DNA of 12,724 bases. Origin: Trueperaceae bacterium (GTDB taxonomy: Bacteria; Deinococcota; Deinococci; Deinococcales; Trueperaceae). The DNA is taken from contig JAGXHO010000175.1 of the NCBI GenBank assembly GCA_024636105.1, positions 1 to 12,724 on the forward strand. Reading direction: 5' to 3'. The notes below the pieces were generated by a model, which was given only the letters and a program-made list of their open reading frames with translations, was not told where the DNA came from and did no database searches. How positions within the stretch are numbered: position 1 is the stretch's first letter; every line of letters starts with the position of its first letter. The position numbers and the translations under genes were made by a program. Shown here piece by piece: positions 1 through 6,458 of this stretch.

Positions 1-2
1 CG

Positions 3-92
3 CGCATCATCGACCTCGGGAACGAGATCGACATGATCGACCTCACGACCGGTACCGGCGACTTCATCGCCGAGGGGATCGTCAGCCACAAC
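3..92 (+). other. C-terminal end of an intein (blocks F and G)
   Basis: Codons 3-92 read RIIDLGNEIDMIDLTTGTGD and then FIAEGIVSHN, followed by Cys at 93-95. This has the shape of intein C-terminal splicing blocks: block F (MIDLTTGTGDFIAEG) and block G (IVSHN, then the +1 Cys). The penultimate His (87-89), terminal Asn (90-92) and the nucleophilic Cys just after are all present, so splicing looks competent on this side. Uninterrupted family members have the cluster motif directly before YARPTHEY, so these residues are foreign to the enzyme. The N-terminal splicing domain and any homing endonuclease lie to the left of the window and cannot be judged. Confidence 0.85.
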
Positions 93-956
93 TGCTACGC
101 CCGCCCCACCCACGAGTACTTGGGCCTCTCCGCCGGCCTCGACTTCGAGCGCCGGATCTTCGCCAAACCCGAGGCACCGGCGCTGTTGGCGGCCGAGCTC
201 GCCAAGCCGTCCTGGCGCCTGCGCCACCTCGCTCTGTCGGGCGTCACCGACCCGTACCAGCCCGTCGAGCGGCTGCTCGGCATCACCCGCGGCTGCCTCG
301 AGGTGCTCGCGGCGCACCGCCACCCGGTGGGGGTGATCACCAAGAACGCGCTCGTCGTGCGCGACCTCGACCTGCTCGCCGAGCTGGCGCGCTGGGGCGC
401 GGTGCGCGTGGCCATCTCGATCACGACGCTCGACGAGGAGCTCCGCCGGAAGCTCGAACCGCGCACCAGCACCGCCCGCGCTCGCCTCGAGGCAATCCGC
501 ACCCTGGCCGACGCCGGGGTGCCGGTCCGGGTCAACGTGGCCCCGGTGATCCCCGGGCTCAACGACCGTGAGGTCCCCGCCATCCTCGCGGCGGCCGCCG
601 ACCACGGCGCGCAGGGTGCGGCCTGGACGCTGCTGCGGCTGCCCGGGGCGGTGGAGCCGATCTTCGTGGACTGGGTGCACGCGCACGTGCCGCTGCGCGC
701 CGATCGCATCCTCGCGCGCGTGCGCGAGACGCGCGGCGGCGCGATCTCGGACGCACGCTTCGGGCATCGACACCGCGGCGAAGGGGTCTACGCGCGGCAA
801 CTCGCCCAGATCTTCGACGTCCACCGACGTCGGACCGGCCTCGATCGGCGCTGGGCCCCGCTGGCGACCGAGCACTTCCGGGTGCCCGGGCGCGCCGTCC
901 AAGGCGGACTCTTCGCGGTCCACGCGGCTCCGGGTTCCGATAGCGGCGGGCAGTAG
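3..956 (+). CDS. PA0069-family radical SAM protein, C-terminal part, interrupted by an intein (5' partial)
   Basis: The reading frame is open to the left edge. The first 30 codons (3-92) are the end of an intein; the host protein resumes at Cys (93-95) with YARPTHEYLGLSAGLDFE, which I recognise as the stretch right after the CxxxCxxC cluster motif in PA0069/Rv2578c-type radical SAM proteins. Those enzymes bind a 4Fe-4S cluster and S-adenosylmethionine; the reaction of this family is not established. Further family-like segments are LALSGVTDPYQPVE, GVITKNALVVRDLDLL, ISITTLDEELRRKLEPR and VNVAPVIPGLND, which trace the strands of the radical SAM barrel. The first two cluster cysteines lie outside the window. 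The ATG at 33 is inside the intein and is not a true start. The gene ends with TAG at 954-956; the next strong gene is rarA. Confidence 0.88.
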   Translation, partial: RIIDLGNEIDMIDLTTGTGDFIAEGIVSHNCYARPTHEYLGLSAGLDFERRIFAKPEAPALLAAELAKPSWRLRHLALSGVTDPYQPVERLLGITRGCLEVLAAHRHPVGVITKNALVVRDLDLLAELARWGAVRVAISITTLDEELRRKLEPRTSTARARLEAIRTLADAGVPVRVNVAPVIPGLNDREVPAILAAAADHGAQGAAWTLLRLPGAVEPIFVDWVHAHVPLRADRILARVRETRGGAISDARFGHRHRGEGVYARQLAQIFDVHRRRTGLDRRWAPLATEHFRVPGRAVQGGLFAVHAAPGSDSGGQ

Positions 957-959
957 ACT
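954..959 (+). promoter_or_regulatory. Possible -10 box TAGACT
   Basis: TAGACT overlaps the TAG stop codon of the radical SAM gene. The same hexamer precedes other genes in this window. It lies 10 bases before a GTG at 970, so it could drive the small frame there and rarA beyond it. No convincing -35 box was seen. The match could be chance because the stop codon supplies half of it. Confidence 0.3.
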
Positions 960-969
960 GAGGGCCAGC

Positions 970-1134
970 GTGGCGATCCCCCGCCCGGAGCCCGAAGTGC
1001 GCGCGGTCGAACCGGAGGGCTCGACGCCGAAGTCCGTGGTCGCCGTCGGCGCATCTGGCGGCGACCGCGGCGCCGTACGCCGCCGCACCTCGGTCGCCTC
1101 CGCCCCTACCCCGCGCCACGTGCGCGACGCCTGA
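970..1134 (+). CDS. Possible small hypothetical protein (54 aa)
   Basis: A short frame starts at GTG 970 and ends at TGA 1132-1134, reading VAIPRPEPEVRAVEPEG and ending HVRDA. I recognise no family. The case for it is indirect: GAGGG (960-964) lies five bases before the GTG as a ribosome-binding site, a TAGACT box lies just upstream, and about nine in ten codons end in G or C, as in the real genes here. Against it, the peptide is low in complexity, rich in Pro, Arg, Ala and Val, and in DNA this GC-rich any frame may look coding by chance. It would sit between the radical SAM gene (stop 13 bases upstream) and rarA (start 13 bases downstream). It could equally be an untranslated leader of rarA. 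Confidence 0.3.
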   Translation: MAIPRPEPEVRAVEPEGSTPKSVVAVGASGGDRGAVRRRTSVASAPTPRHVRDA

Positions 1135-1140
1135 GCCTCC

Positions 1141-1144
1141 GGAG
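1141..1144 (+). promoter_or_regulatory. Ribosome-binding site of rarA
   Basis: GGAG lies three bases before the ATG at 1148. The spacing is short but usable, and the RarA family alignment begins within a few residues of this Met, which supports the start. Confidence 0.4.
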
Positions 1145-1147
1145 CCC

Positions 1148-3349
1148 ATGGACCGTCCCACCCTGTTCCAGCGCGAAGCCGACCAGCCGCTCGCGGCGCG
1201 CATGCGCCCGCGGACGCTCGACGAGTACGTCGGGCAGGACCACGTGCTCGGTCCGGGACGGCTCTTGCGCCGCGCGATCCAAGCCGACCAGCTCTCGTCG
1301 GTCCTGCTCTACGGCCCGCCCGGCACCGGCAAGACCACGCTGGCGCGCGTGATCGCCAACTCCACGCGCGCCCGCTTCACGGCGCTCAACGCCGTATTGG
1401 GCGGCGTCAAGGACATTCGCGAGGCCGTGGCCGAGGCCCAGGAGCACGCGCGCGCCGGCCGCCGCACGATCCTCTTCGTCGACGAGGTGCACCGCTTCAA
1501 CAAGGCGCAACAGGACGCGCTGCTGCCCTGGGTGGAGAACGGCACCGTGGTGCTGATCGGCGCCACCACCGAGAACCCCTACTTCGAGGTGAACAAAGCG
1601 CTCGTGTCGCGCTCGCGGGTGTTCCAACTCAAGCCGCTCACGGAGGACGACCTACGTCGGGTGGCGGCGCAGGCGCTCGCGGACCCGGACCGCGGCTACG
1701 GCACCAAGACTGTTCGCCTCGAAGACGACGCGTTGGATCACCTGGTGGGCGTGGCCAACGGCGACGCTCGTTCGCTGTTGAACGCGTTGGAGTTGGCTGT
1801 CGAGACGACGTTGCCGGATGATGACGGTGTCATCGTCATCACACGACCCGTAGCCGAGGAGTCGATTCAGCAACGGGCGGTGCTCTACGACAAAGAGGGT
1901 GACGTCCACTTCGACACCATCAGCGCGTTCATCAAGAGCGTACGCGGAAGCGATCCGGACGCGGCGCTCTACTGGCTCGCGAAGATGGTCTACGCCGGTG
2001 AGGACCCGCGCTTCATCCTGCGCCGGCTGCTGATCCTGGCGAGCGAGGACGTCGGCCTCGCCGACCCTCGTGCGCTCGGCGTGGTGGCCGCAGCGGCGCA
2101 GGCGTACGACTACGTGGGACTGCCCGAAGGGCGCTACCACTTGGCGCAGGCCACCCTCTACCTGGCGACCGCGCCCAAGTCGAACTCCACCATGGGCTTC
2201 TTCGACGCGCTCGACGCCGTCGGCAAGGAGCGCGAGGGTGAGGTGCCCAACCACCTGCGCGACGGCAACCGCGACGCCGAGGGCTTCGGGCACGGCGCGG
2301 GCTACGCCTACCCGCACGCGTACCGTGAGCATTGGGTCGCGCAGCAGTACCTACCCGACGCGCTGCAGGCGAAGGTCTTCTACCAGCCTTCCGGGCAGGG
2401 GTACGAGGCGGCCGTCAAGGACCAGGTCGCGCGCCGCCGCGAGGCGCAGCTCGCGGCCATGCTCGAGGGCGAGGGGCGCGCGCCGGTCGAGGTGCTCACG
2501 AACTCACCCACCGACCGAGCCCGCGAGCGCTGGCTCGAGCGCACGGTGTCGAGCGCGGGCGCGCGCCTCGGTCGGCTGCGCGACGCGCTCTTCGAGGTGG
2601 CCGCGCCGCAGCGCCACCATCTGGTGCTCGACGTCGCGGCCGGCAGCGGGCTGCTCGTATGGGAGGCGGTGCGCCGCACGCCCGAAGGGCAGGTATGGGC
2701 CGCGACCGACGACCCCCGGCACGCCGCCGCGCTGCGCCAACAGGCGGGTCGGCTCGACGCGCTGGAGCGCCCCGAAGTGATCGACGCCGCCCCGACGGAC
2801 GTCGCCGCGGCCGTCGCCGCGCGCGACGCCACGGTCCGTTTCGACCGCGTGATCGGCCGCGGGGTCCTCGGTGCCGTGGCCGACCCCGGCGCCTGGCTCG
2901 CCGGCGTCGCGCTCCTGCTGACGCCGGACGGCGCGCTCGTGCTCGCCGAGACCGACCCGCGGCGCGCGCAGCGGCTCGCGACCCTCGTGGATTGGTCCGA
3001 CGCCGCCGCCTTGGGCGCGCGCGTGCGGGCGGCGGAGGAACGGCTCTACACGAACTCGGTGGCGGAGAACGCCGCGGAGCTGCTTCGCCCCCTCGCCGCC
3101 GCGGCCGGCCTGACCGTCGCGAGCGTGCGCGACCTGGTCGTCCAGGGCGACCAACGCATCGCCTCCGAGGCCGTCGAGCGTTGGTTCGGTACGGCCGAGG
3201 CTCCGGGCCGGTACGCCGGCGCCCTCACCGAAGCGCTCGGCCCCGACGAGGTCCATGAGGTGGCGCGGCGCTACCGGACCCGCTTCGCGAACCAGGTCGT
3301 GCCGTGGCGCACGGCCTTCGAGATCGTGCGGTTGGAGCGCGCCGGCTAA
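1148..3349 (+). CDS. rarA: RarA/MgsA-type AAA+ ATPase fused to a C-terminal methyltransferase-like domain
   Basis: Residues 1 to about 430 are a complete RarA (MgsA/WRNIP1 family) clamp-loader-like ATPase, which acts at stalled replication forks. Visible motifs are RMRPRTLDEYVGQDHVLG (about 19-36), Walker A GPPGTGKT (56-63), Walker B with DEVH (108-115), and sensor 1 IGATTENP (137-144); the C-terminal oligomerisation region includes LILASEDVGLADPRAL (295-310) and KSNSTMGFFDAL. Ordinary RarA is about 430-450 residues; here another 290 or so follow. That part opens with NSPTDRARERWLERT and has VLDVAAGSGLLVWEA (493-507), resembling methyltransferase motif I. I recall such RarA plus unknown-domain fusions in cyanobacteria and some other phyla. 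The ATG at 1148 follows GGAG (1141-1144). The stop overlaps that of the convergent gene. The role of the added domain is unknown, and it may be a degenerate methyltransferase. Confidence 0.9.
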   Translation: MDRPTLFQREADQPLAARMRPRTLDEYVGQDHVLGPGRLLRRAIQADQLSSVLLYGPPGTGKTTLARVIANSTRARFTALNAVLGGVKDIREAVAEAQEHARAGRRTILFVDEVHRFNKAQQDALLPWVENGTVVLIGATTENPYFEVNKALVSRSRVFQLKPLTEDDLRRVAAQALADPDRGYGTKTVRLEDDALDHLVGVANGDARSLLNALELAVETTLPDDDGVIVITRPVAEESIQQRAVLYDKEGDVHFDTISAFIKSVRGSDPDAALYWLAKMVYAGEDPRFILRRLLILASEDVGLADPRALGVVAAAAQAYDYVGLPEGRYHLAQATLYLATAPKSNSTMGFFDALDAVGKEREGEVPNHLRDGNRDAEGFGHGAGYAYPHAYREHWVAQQYLPDALQAKVFYQPSGQGYEAAVKDQVARRREAQLAAMLEGEGRAPVEVLTNSPTDRARERWLERTVSSAGARLGRLRDALFEVAAPQRHHLVLDVAAGSGLLVWEAVRRTPEGQVWAATDDPRHAAALRQQAGRLDALERPEVIDAAPTDVAAAVAARDATVRFDRVIGRGVLGAVADPGAWLAGVALLLTPDGALVLAETDPRRAQRLATLVDWSDAAALGARVRAAEERLYTNSVAENAAELLRPLAAAAGLTVASVRDLVVQGDQRIASEAVERWFGTAEAPGRYAGALTEALGPDEVHEVARRYRTRFANQVVPWRTAFEIVRLERAG

Positions 3350-4278
3350 CCCCGGTCGAGGCGCCCGTACGCCCGCAGTTGCCGCAGCGCGTCGAGCGTG
3401 AGCATGCCCGCCCACGCGACCCGGCTCACCTCCCAAGCGTCGGCATCGGCAGCGTCGCCCCACGACCAGACCGGCCACCACGCCCCGTCGTCGCCTTGCG
3501 TGGCGACGAGGTGGTCGAGCTGCGCGCGCAGCGGGCCGTCGAGCGCGGCGGCCAGCGCCGATTCGGGCCGCGGCGCCAGCGCGAGCGGCTTGAGGCCGTA
3601 CCCGGACCACGCCTCCTCGGTGCGCCCCACCGAGGTCTCGGCGATCGGCACGGCGAGCGCCAGCAGTCGGGTGCGCACGCCGGGCGCTACGTGCGGTGCA
3701 TCCAGCAGGTGCGCGACGCCGATCAGGTCGTGCATCTCCATGCCGGCCGCCGCACGCGCCTCGACCTCGCGCAGGACGTCGGTCGCGAGGCCATCGAGCC
3801 AGGGTTCGTCGGCGCTCGGGCACAGCGCGTAGAGCTGAGCGACGAGGTCGGCCTTCGGGTTGAGCACGAAGCCCTGGAAGCGTTCAGCGAGCCCCTCTTG
3901 GCTCCACCAGGGGGCGTGCGGAGCATCGGTGGTCGCCTCGGGCACGATGCGCCACGTGCCCGCGACGGGGTCGATGGTCGCCTTGAGGTAGTCGACGGCG
4001 GCGCGCACCATCGGGTGATCGTTCGGAGCGCGGACCTCGGCCATGCGATGCAGCGCGACGCTGGTCGCGAGCGCACCGCTCGCCCCGGTCCGGGCGTCCG
4101 GTTCGAGGCCGTGGCCGAAGCCGCCGTCGGGGTTCTGGAAGGCGGCCAACGCGTCGAACACCGGCCAGGCGGGACCGCCCTCGAACTCGTGCTCGAAGGC
4201 GGCGCGCTCGAGCGGCCGGGCGCGATCGTGAAGGAATGCGCGGGCGCGCAGGAAGCGGTCGGTCGTGAGGCGCTGCAT
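3346..4278 (-). CDS. Alpha/alpha-toroid (prenyltransferase/terpene-cyclase-like) protein of unknown function
   Basis: The 310-residue protein carries repeat-like motifs of the alpha/alpha-toroid fold shared by squalene-hopene cyclases and prenyltransferase beta subunits: QNPDGGFGHGLEPD (48-61) and QGDDGAWWPVWSWG (261-274), both of the QW-motif style, separated by helical Ala/Leu-rich stretches. It is much shorter than a squalene-hopene cyclase (over 600 residues), and I see no DxDD motif, so terpene cyclisation is not supported. There is no signal peptide or obvious membrane segment. The ATG at 4278 has no clear Shine-Dalgarno but lies five bases after TAAGAT, fitting a leaderless mRNA. Downstream, its TAG (complement of 3346-3348) overlaps the rarA TAA, so the two genes converge with no gap. 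The fold is fairly sure; the function is unknown. Confidence 0.8.
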   Translation of the reverse strand: MQRLTTDRFLRARAFLHDRARPLERAAFEHEFEGGPAWPVFDALAAFQNPDGGFGHGLEPDARTGASGALATSVALHRMAEVRAPNDHPMVRAAVDYLKATIDPVAGTWRIVPEATTDAPHAPWWSQEGLAERFQGFVLNPKADLVAQLYALCPSADEPWLDGLATDVLREVEARAAAGMEMHDLIGVAHLLDAPHVAPGVRTRLLALAVPIAETSVGRTEEAWSGYGLKPLALAPRPESALAAALDGPLRAQLDHLVATQGDDGAWWPVWSWGDAADADAWEVSRVAWAGMLTLDALRQLRAYGRLDRG

Positions 4279-4283
4279 GACCT

Positions 4284-4289
4284 ATCTTA
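4284..4289 (-). promoter_or_regulatory. -10 box TAAGAT, leaderless geometry
   Basis: On the minus strand TAAGAT is followed by five bases and then the ATG at 4278. A TAnnnT box at this distance would place the transcription start on or next to the A of the start codon, as in leaderless genes of Deinococcus and actinobacteria. No clear -35 box was found. Confidence 0.45.
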
Positions 4290-4316
4290 GTCCAGGCGCC
4301 GCGAGGTCTCCGGACG

Positions 4317-4799
4317 TCAGTCGCTCACGACCCGCACCATCTGCCGGACCGATCCGAGGTGGTAGGCGAGGTGGACCAGAGCACCGAGCACGCTGCGGAC
4401 GTGCGCCTCGGGCCACTGCGGGTTGGCGCGCACGTGGCCGGCGACGCGCTCCGCGACGGCGAAGAAGCGCGCCTTCTGCTCCTCCCACACCGCCTCGTCG
4501 ACGTCGCTCGGCTCGAAGCTCCCCGGCCAGTCGGCCTCGACGTGGCGGTTCTCGACGATCGCCGCGAACCGCTCGAGGTAGTACGCCGCATGCGCGGTCT
4601 GCCCGGCGATGGTGGTGCCGCCCGGCGCCACCGGCCGCGAGGCCTCCGCGGCGTTCACGGAGGCGAGCGTCTGGGTCCAGCCGGTGTCCGTGTCGAGCAC
4701 GGCCACGGGCTTGCCGTCCTTGGCCGGGTCGCCCAGCACCTCCTCCCACAGGAAGAAGAGCGGCGCAAGGAACGCATCGACGGGGATGGGGTCGGGCAT
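4317..4799 (-). CDS. DinB-superfamily protein
   Basis: This 160-residue protein fits the DinB/YfiT-like four-helix-bundle family, whose members use three His to bind a metal and often act as thiol transferases or stress proteins. The diagnostic end is ALVHLAYHLGSVRQM (about 140-154), with two His four residues apart (143 and 147); the third ligand is probably H70 in GQTAHAAYYLERF. The length is typical. A TTG six bases upstream (4803-4805) is in frame, but it touches the Shine-Dalgarno GGGAGG directly, so the ATG at 4799, with six bases of spacing, is the better start. The gene is preceded by its own TAGACT box and is followed 38 bases later by the toroid gene on the same strand. Substrate unknown. 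Confidence 0.82.
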   Translation of the reverse strand: MPDPIPVDAFLAPLFFLWEEVLGDPAKDGKPVAVLDTDTGWTQTLASVNAAEASRPVAPGGTTIAGQTAHAAYYLERFAAIVENRHVEADWPGSFEPSDVDEAVWEEQKARFFAVAERVAGHVRANPQWPEAHVRSVLGALVHLAYHLGSVRQMVRVVSD

Positions 4800-4805
4800 G
4801 GGCAA

Positions 4806-4811
4806 CCTCCC
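4806..4811 (-). promoter_or_regulatory. Ribosome-binding site deciding the DinB start
   Basis: On the minus strand GGGAGG lies six bases before the ATG at 4799 and directly abuts an in-frame TTG at 4805. The spacing favours the ATG and excludes the TTG. Confidence 0.7.
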
Positions 4812-4829
4812 AGGTCGGGTGACGCCTCG

Positions 4830-4835
4830 AGTCTA
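4830..4835 (-). promoter_or_regulatory. -10 box TAGACT for the DinB gene
   Basis: TAGACT on the minus strand lies 30 bases before the ATG at 4799. Transcription would start near 4823, leaving a short leader that contains the GGGAGG ribosome site. It sits back to back with another TAGACT on the plus strand (4894-4899), so 4800-4909 looks like a divergent promoter region. Confidence 0.45.
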
Positions 4836-4893
4836 GCGGACCGGTCGAGCGAACGCCCCGCCGGATGCCGACACGCGTGCTCGGGATCGCCCG

Positions 4894-4899
4894 GTAGAC
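4894..4899 (+). promoter_or_regulatory. -10 box TAGACT for the ABC ATPase gene
   Basis: TAGACT is followed by ten bases and the ATG at 4910, which would give a leader of only a few bases. There is no good Shine-Dalgarno (only GGGG in that gap), which agrees with a near-leaderless mRNA. No clear -35 box was found at normal spacing. Confidence 0.45.
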
Positions 4900-4909
4900 T
4901 CGGGGTCGC

Positions 4910-5992
4910 ATGGACGCCGCGTCCGCACCCCCCGTCGTCGCCCTCGAAGCCCTCACGAAGCGGTACCGCAGTCCGGGGCACCTCGCCGTCGAGGACCTGA
5001 CCCTCGACGTCCGCGACGGTGAGATCGTCTGCCTGCTCGGTCCGTCCGGGTGCGGCAAGACGACGCTCCTGCGGCTGATCGCCGGCTTCGAGACGCCCGA
5101 CGAGGGGCGGGTGCTGCTCGCGGGCCGCGAGGTCGCGGGGCCCAACACCTGGGTCGCGCCCGACCGACGTCGCATCGGCTTCGTCTTCCAGGACTACGCG
5201 CTCTTCCCGCACCTCAACGTGCTGCACAACGTCGCCTTCGGCCTCCGCGGCGGGACCCGCGCCGACCGCGAGGCGCGCGCCGCCGAGGTGCTCGACCTCG
5301 TCGGCCTGACGATCTTCGCGGGGCGCTTCCCGCACCAGTTGTCGGGCGGGCAGCAGCAGCGCGTCGCCCTCGCGCGGGCGTTGGCGCCCGCGCCGACCGT
5401 GCTGCTCATGGACGAGCCCTTCAGCAACCTCGATGCCGCGCTGCGCGGCAGCACCCGCGACGAGGTGCGCGCCATCCTCAAGCGCACCGGCACGACCGCC
5501 GTGCTCGTCACGCACGACCAGGAGGAAGCCCTCACCTTCGCCGACCGGATCGCGGTGATGCGCTCAGGGCGGTTGGAGCAGGAGGGCGCCCCCGAGGCCG
5601 TCTACCTGCGCCCCCGCACGGCGTTCGTCGCCAGCTTCCTGGGGCGCACCAACCTGCTGCGCGGCGAGGCCTTCGGCGCCCGCGCGCAGACGGGTCTGGG
5701 CGACGTGGCGCTCTCCAAGCCGGCCAAGGGCCAGGTGATGCTGTCGGTCCGACCCGAGGCGCTCGCCTTCCGGCCGGGCGGTGAGGGGCTGCCGGTCACC
5801 GTGCTGCAGCGCGAGTTCAAGGGGCACGACCTGACCTACACGTGCCAGTCGGCCAGCGACGTGGCGCTGCGGCTGGTCGTGCAGACCACGGCGGACTGCC
5901 CGGTGCGCATCGGCGACGTCGTGCCGGTCGCCCTCGACGGCGTCGCCGTGCCCCTCGAGGGGAGCACCGGGCGCACGGCGGTGACCGCGTAG
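4910..5992 (+). CDS. ABC transporter ATP-binding protein, FbpC/PotA type
   Basis: This cytoplasmic ATPase of 360 residues would power an importer of the iron(III)/spermidine/sugar class. Walker A GPSGCGKTT is at 44-52, the Q-loop at about Q94 in FVFQDYALFPHLNV, the signature LSGGQQQR at 144-151, Walker B VLLMDEP at 164-170 and the switch His at H202. After about residue 240 comes the regulatory tail with a TOBE-like segment (VMLSVRPEALAF, about 276-287), typical of this subfamily. The Q-loop region looks most like iron(III) FbpC proteins, but substrate cannot be assigned this way. No permease or binding-protein gene is present in the window, so this subunit is an orphan here and may serve permeases encoded elsewhere. 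The crcB pair starts 40 bases downstream. Confidence 0.9.
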   Translation: MDAASAPPVVALEALTKRYRSPGHLAVEDLTLDVRDGEIVCLLGPSGCGKTTLLRLIAGFETPDEGRVLLAGREVAGPNTWVAPDRRRIGFVFQDYALFPHLNVLHNVAFGLRGGTRADREARAAEVLDLVGLTIFAGRFPHQLSGGQQQRVALARALAPAPTVLLMDEPFSNLDAALRGSTRDEVRAILKRTGTTAVLVTHDQEEALTFADRIAVMRSGRLEQEGAPEAVYLRPRTAFVASFLGRTNLLRGEAFGARAQTGLGDVALSKPAKGQVMLSVRPEALAFRPGGEGLPVTVLQREFKGHDLTYTCQSASDVALRLVVQTTADCPVRIGDVVPVALDGVAVPLEGSTGRTAVTA

Positions 5993-6021
5993 GCGCGCCT
6001 CGGCGCTGCCGAACGCCGTGG

Positions 6022-6027
6022 TAGACC
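6022..6027 (+). promoter_or_regulatory. -10 box TAGACC before crcB, leaderless geometry
   Basis: TAGACC is followed by five bases and the ATG at 6033, the same spacing as the toroid gene. If used, transcription starts at the ATG, which would exclude the in-frame GTG at 6018. It is a one-base variant of the TAGACT boxes nearby; the gene might instead be read through from the ABC ATPase gene. Confidence 0.4.
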
Positions 6028-6032
6028 CGCGC

Positions 6033-6458
6033 ATGGTTCCGGACGCGGCCGATGCCCTCCCGCACGCGCGCCGCGCGCCGCCCGCTGGCCCGGTCCGACC
6101 GGCCACCCTCGCCATCGCGTTGGGCTCGGTCCTGGGCACCGGTGCGCGCGCGCTCGTCGGCCTCGCGCTCCCGGTCGCGGCGGGCAGTTGGCCGTGGGCG
6201 ACCTTCGTGGTCAACGCGCTCGGCTCCTTCGTGCTTGGCGCCGTGTTCGGCCGCGCCGACCGCGGCCGCGCGCGCGCATGGCTGCGTGGGCCCGGGTTCA
6301 CCACCGGCCTCGTGGGCTCGTTCACCACCTTCTCGGCGCTCGCGACCGAAGCGTCGGGGCTCGCCGCCGGCACCGCCGTCGGCTACGCCGCCGCGTCCCT
6401 CGCTGCTGGTCTGCTCGCCGTGGCGATCGGGTGGCGCGCCGGCCGGGGGCGACCATGA
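6033..6458 (+). CDS. crcB: CrcB/Fluc fluoride channel subunit 1
   Basis: CrcB (Fluc) proteins are small four-helix membrane channels that let fluoride leave the cell and work as dual-topology dimers. Conserved landmarks are the LGTGARALVG segment near the first helix (Arg at about 39), FVVNALGSFVLG (about 58-69, with the pore Asn at 61) and GSFTTFS (95-101), which carries the Phe residues lining the pore. The N-terminus has about 22 extra Pro/Ala/Arg-rich residues before the first helix, longer than usual. I chose the ATG at 6033 because a TAGACC box lies five bases upstream; a GTG at 6018 is also in frame. The stop overlaps the next gene by ATGA, so the two are probably translationally coupled and made in equal amounts as a heterodimer. 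Confidence 0.88.
   Translation: MVPDAADALPHARRAPPAGPVRPATLAIALGSVLGTGARALVGLALPVAAGSWPWATFVVNALGSFVLGAVFGRADRGRARAWLRGPGFTTGLVGSFTTFSALATEASGLAAGTAVGYAAASLAAGLLAVAIGWRAGRGRP

Noticed and set aside
33..35. ATG as start of the first gene
   Set aside because: It lies inside the intein C-terminal block; the frame is open to the left edge and the host protein only resumes at 93.
1817..1840. Hairpin-like repeat GATGAC-GGT-GTCATC within rarA, in a slightly less GC-rich patch
   Set aside because: It lies inside well-conserved RarA coding sequence and is explained by Asp, Val and Ile codons; the composition dip is short and the protein is intact.
2332..3258. Long Arg/Ala/Gly-rich frames overlapping rarA and other genes, on both strands
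   Set aside because: They show no family motifs and their composition is that of shifted frames in GC-rich coding DNA.
5991..6018. Palindrome AGGCGCGCCT and a five-base stem after the ABC ATPase gene, as terminator
   Set aside because: The stem is short, there is no T-run, and such palindromes are expected in DNA this GC-rich.
6018..6020. GTG as the start of the first crcB
   Set aside because: In frame, but no ribosome site precedes it and the TAGACC box at 6022 would start transcription after it.
5993..6032. Fluoride riboswitch before crcB
   Set aside because: Only 40 bases are available and they lack the conserved pseudoknot segments; a leaderless start also leaves no room.
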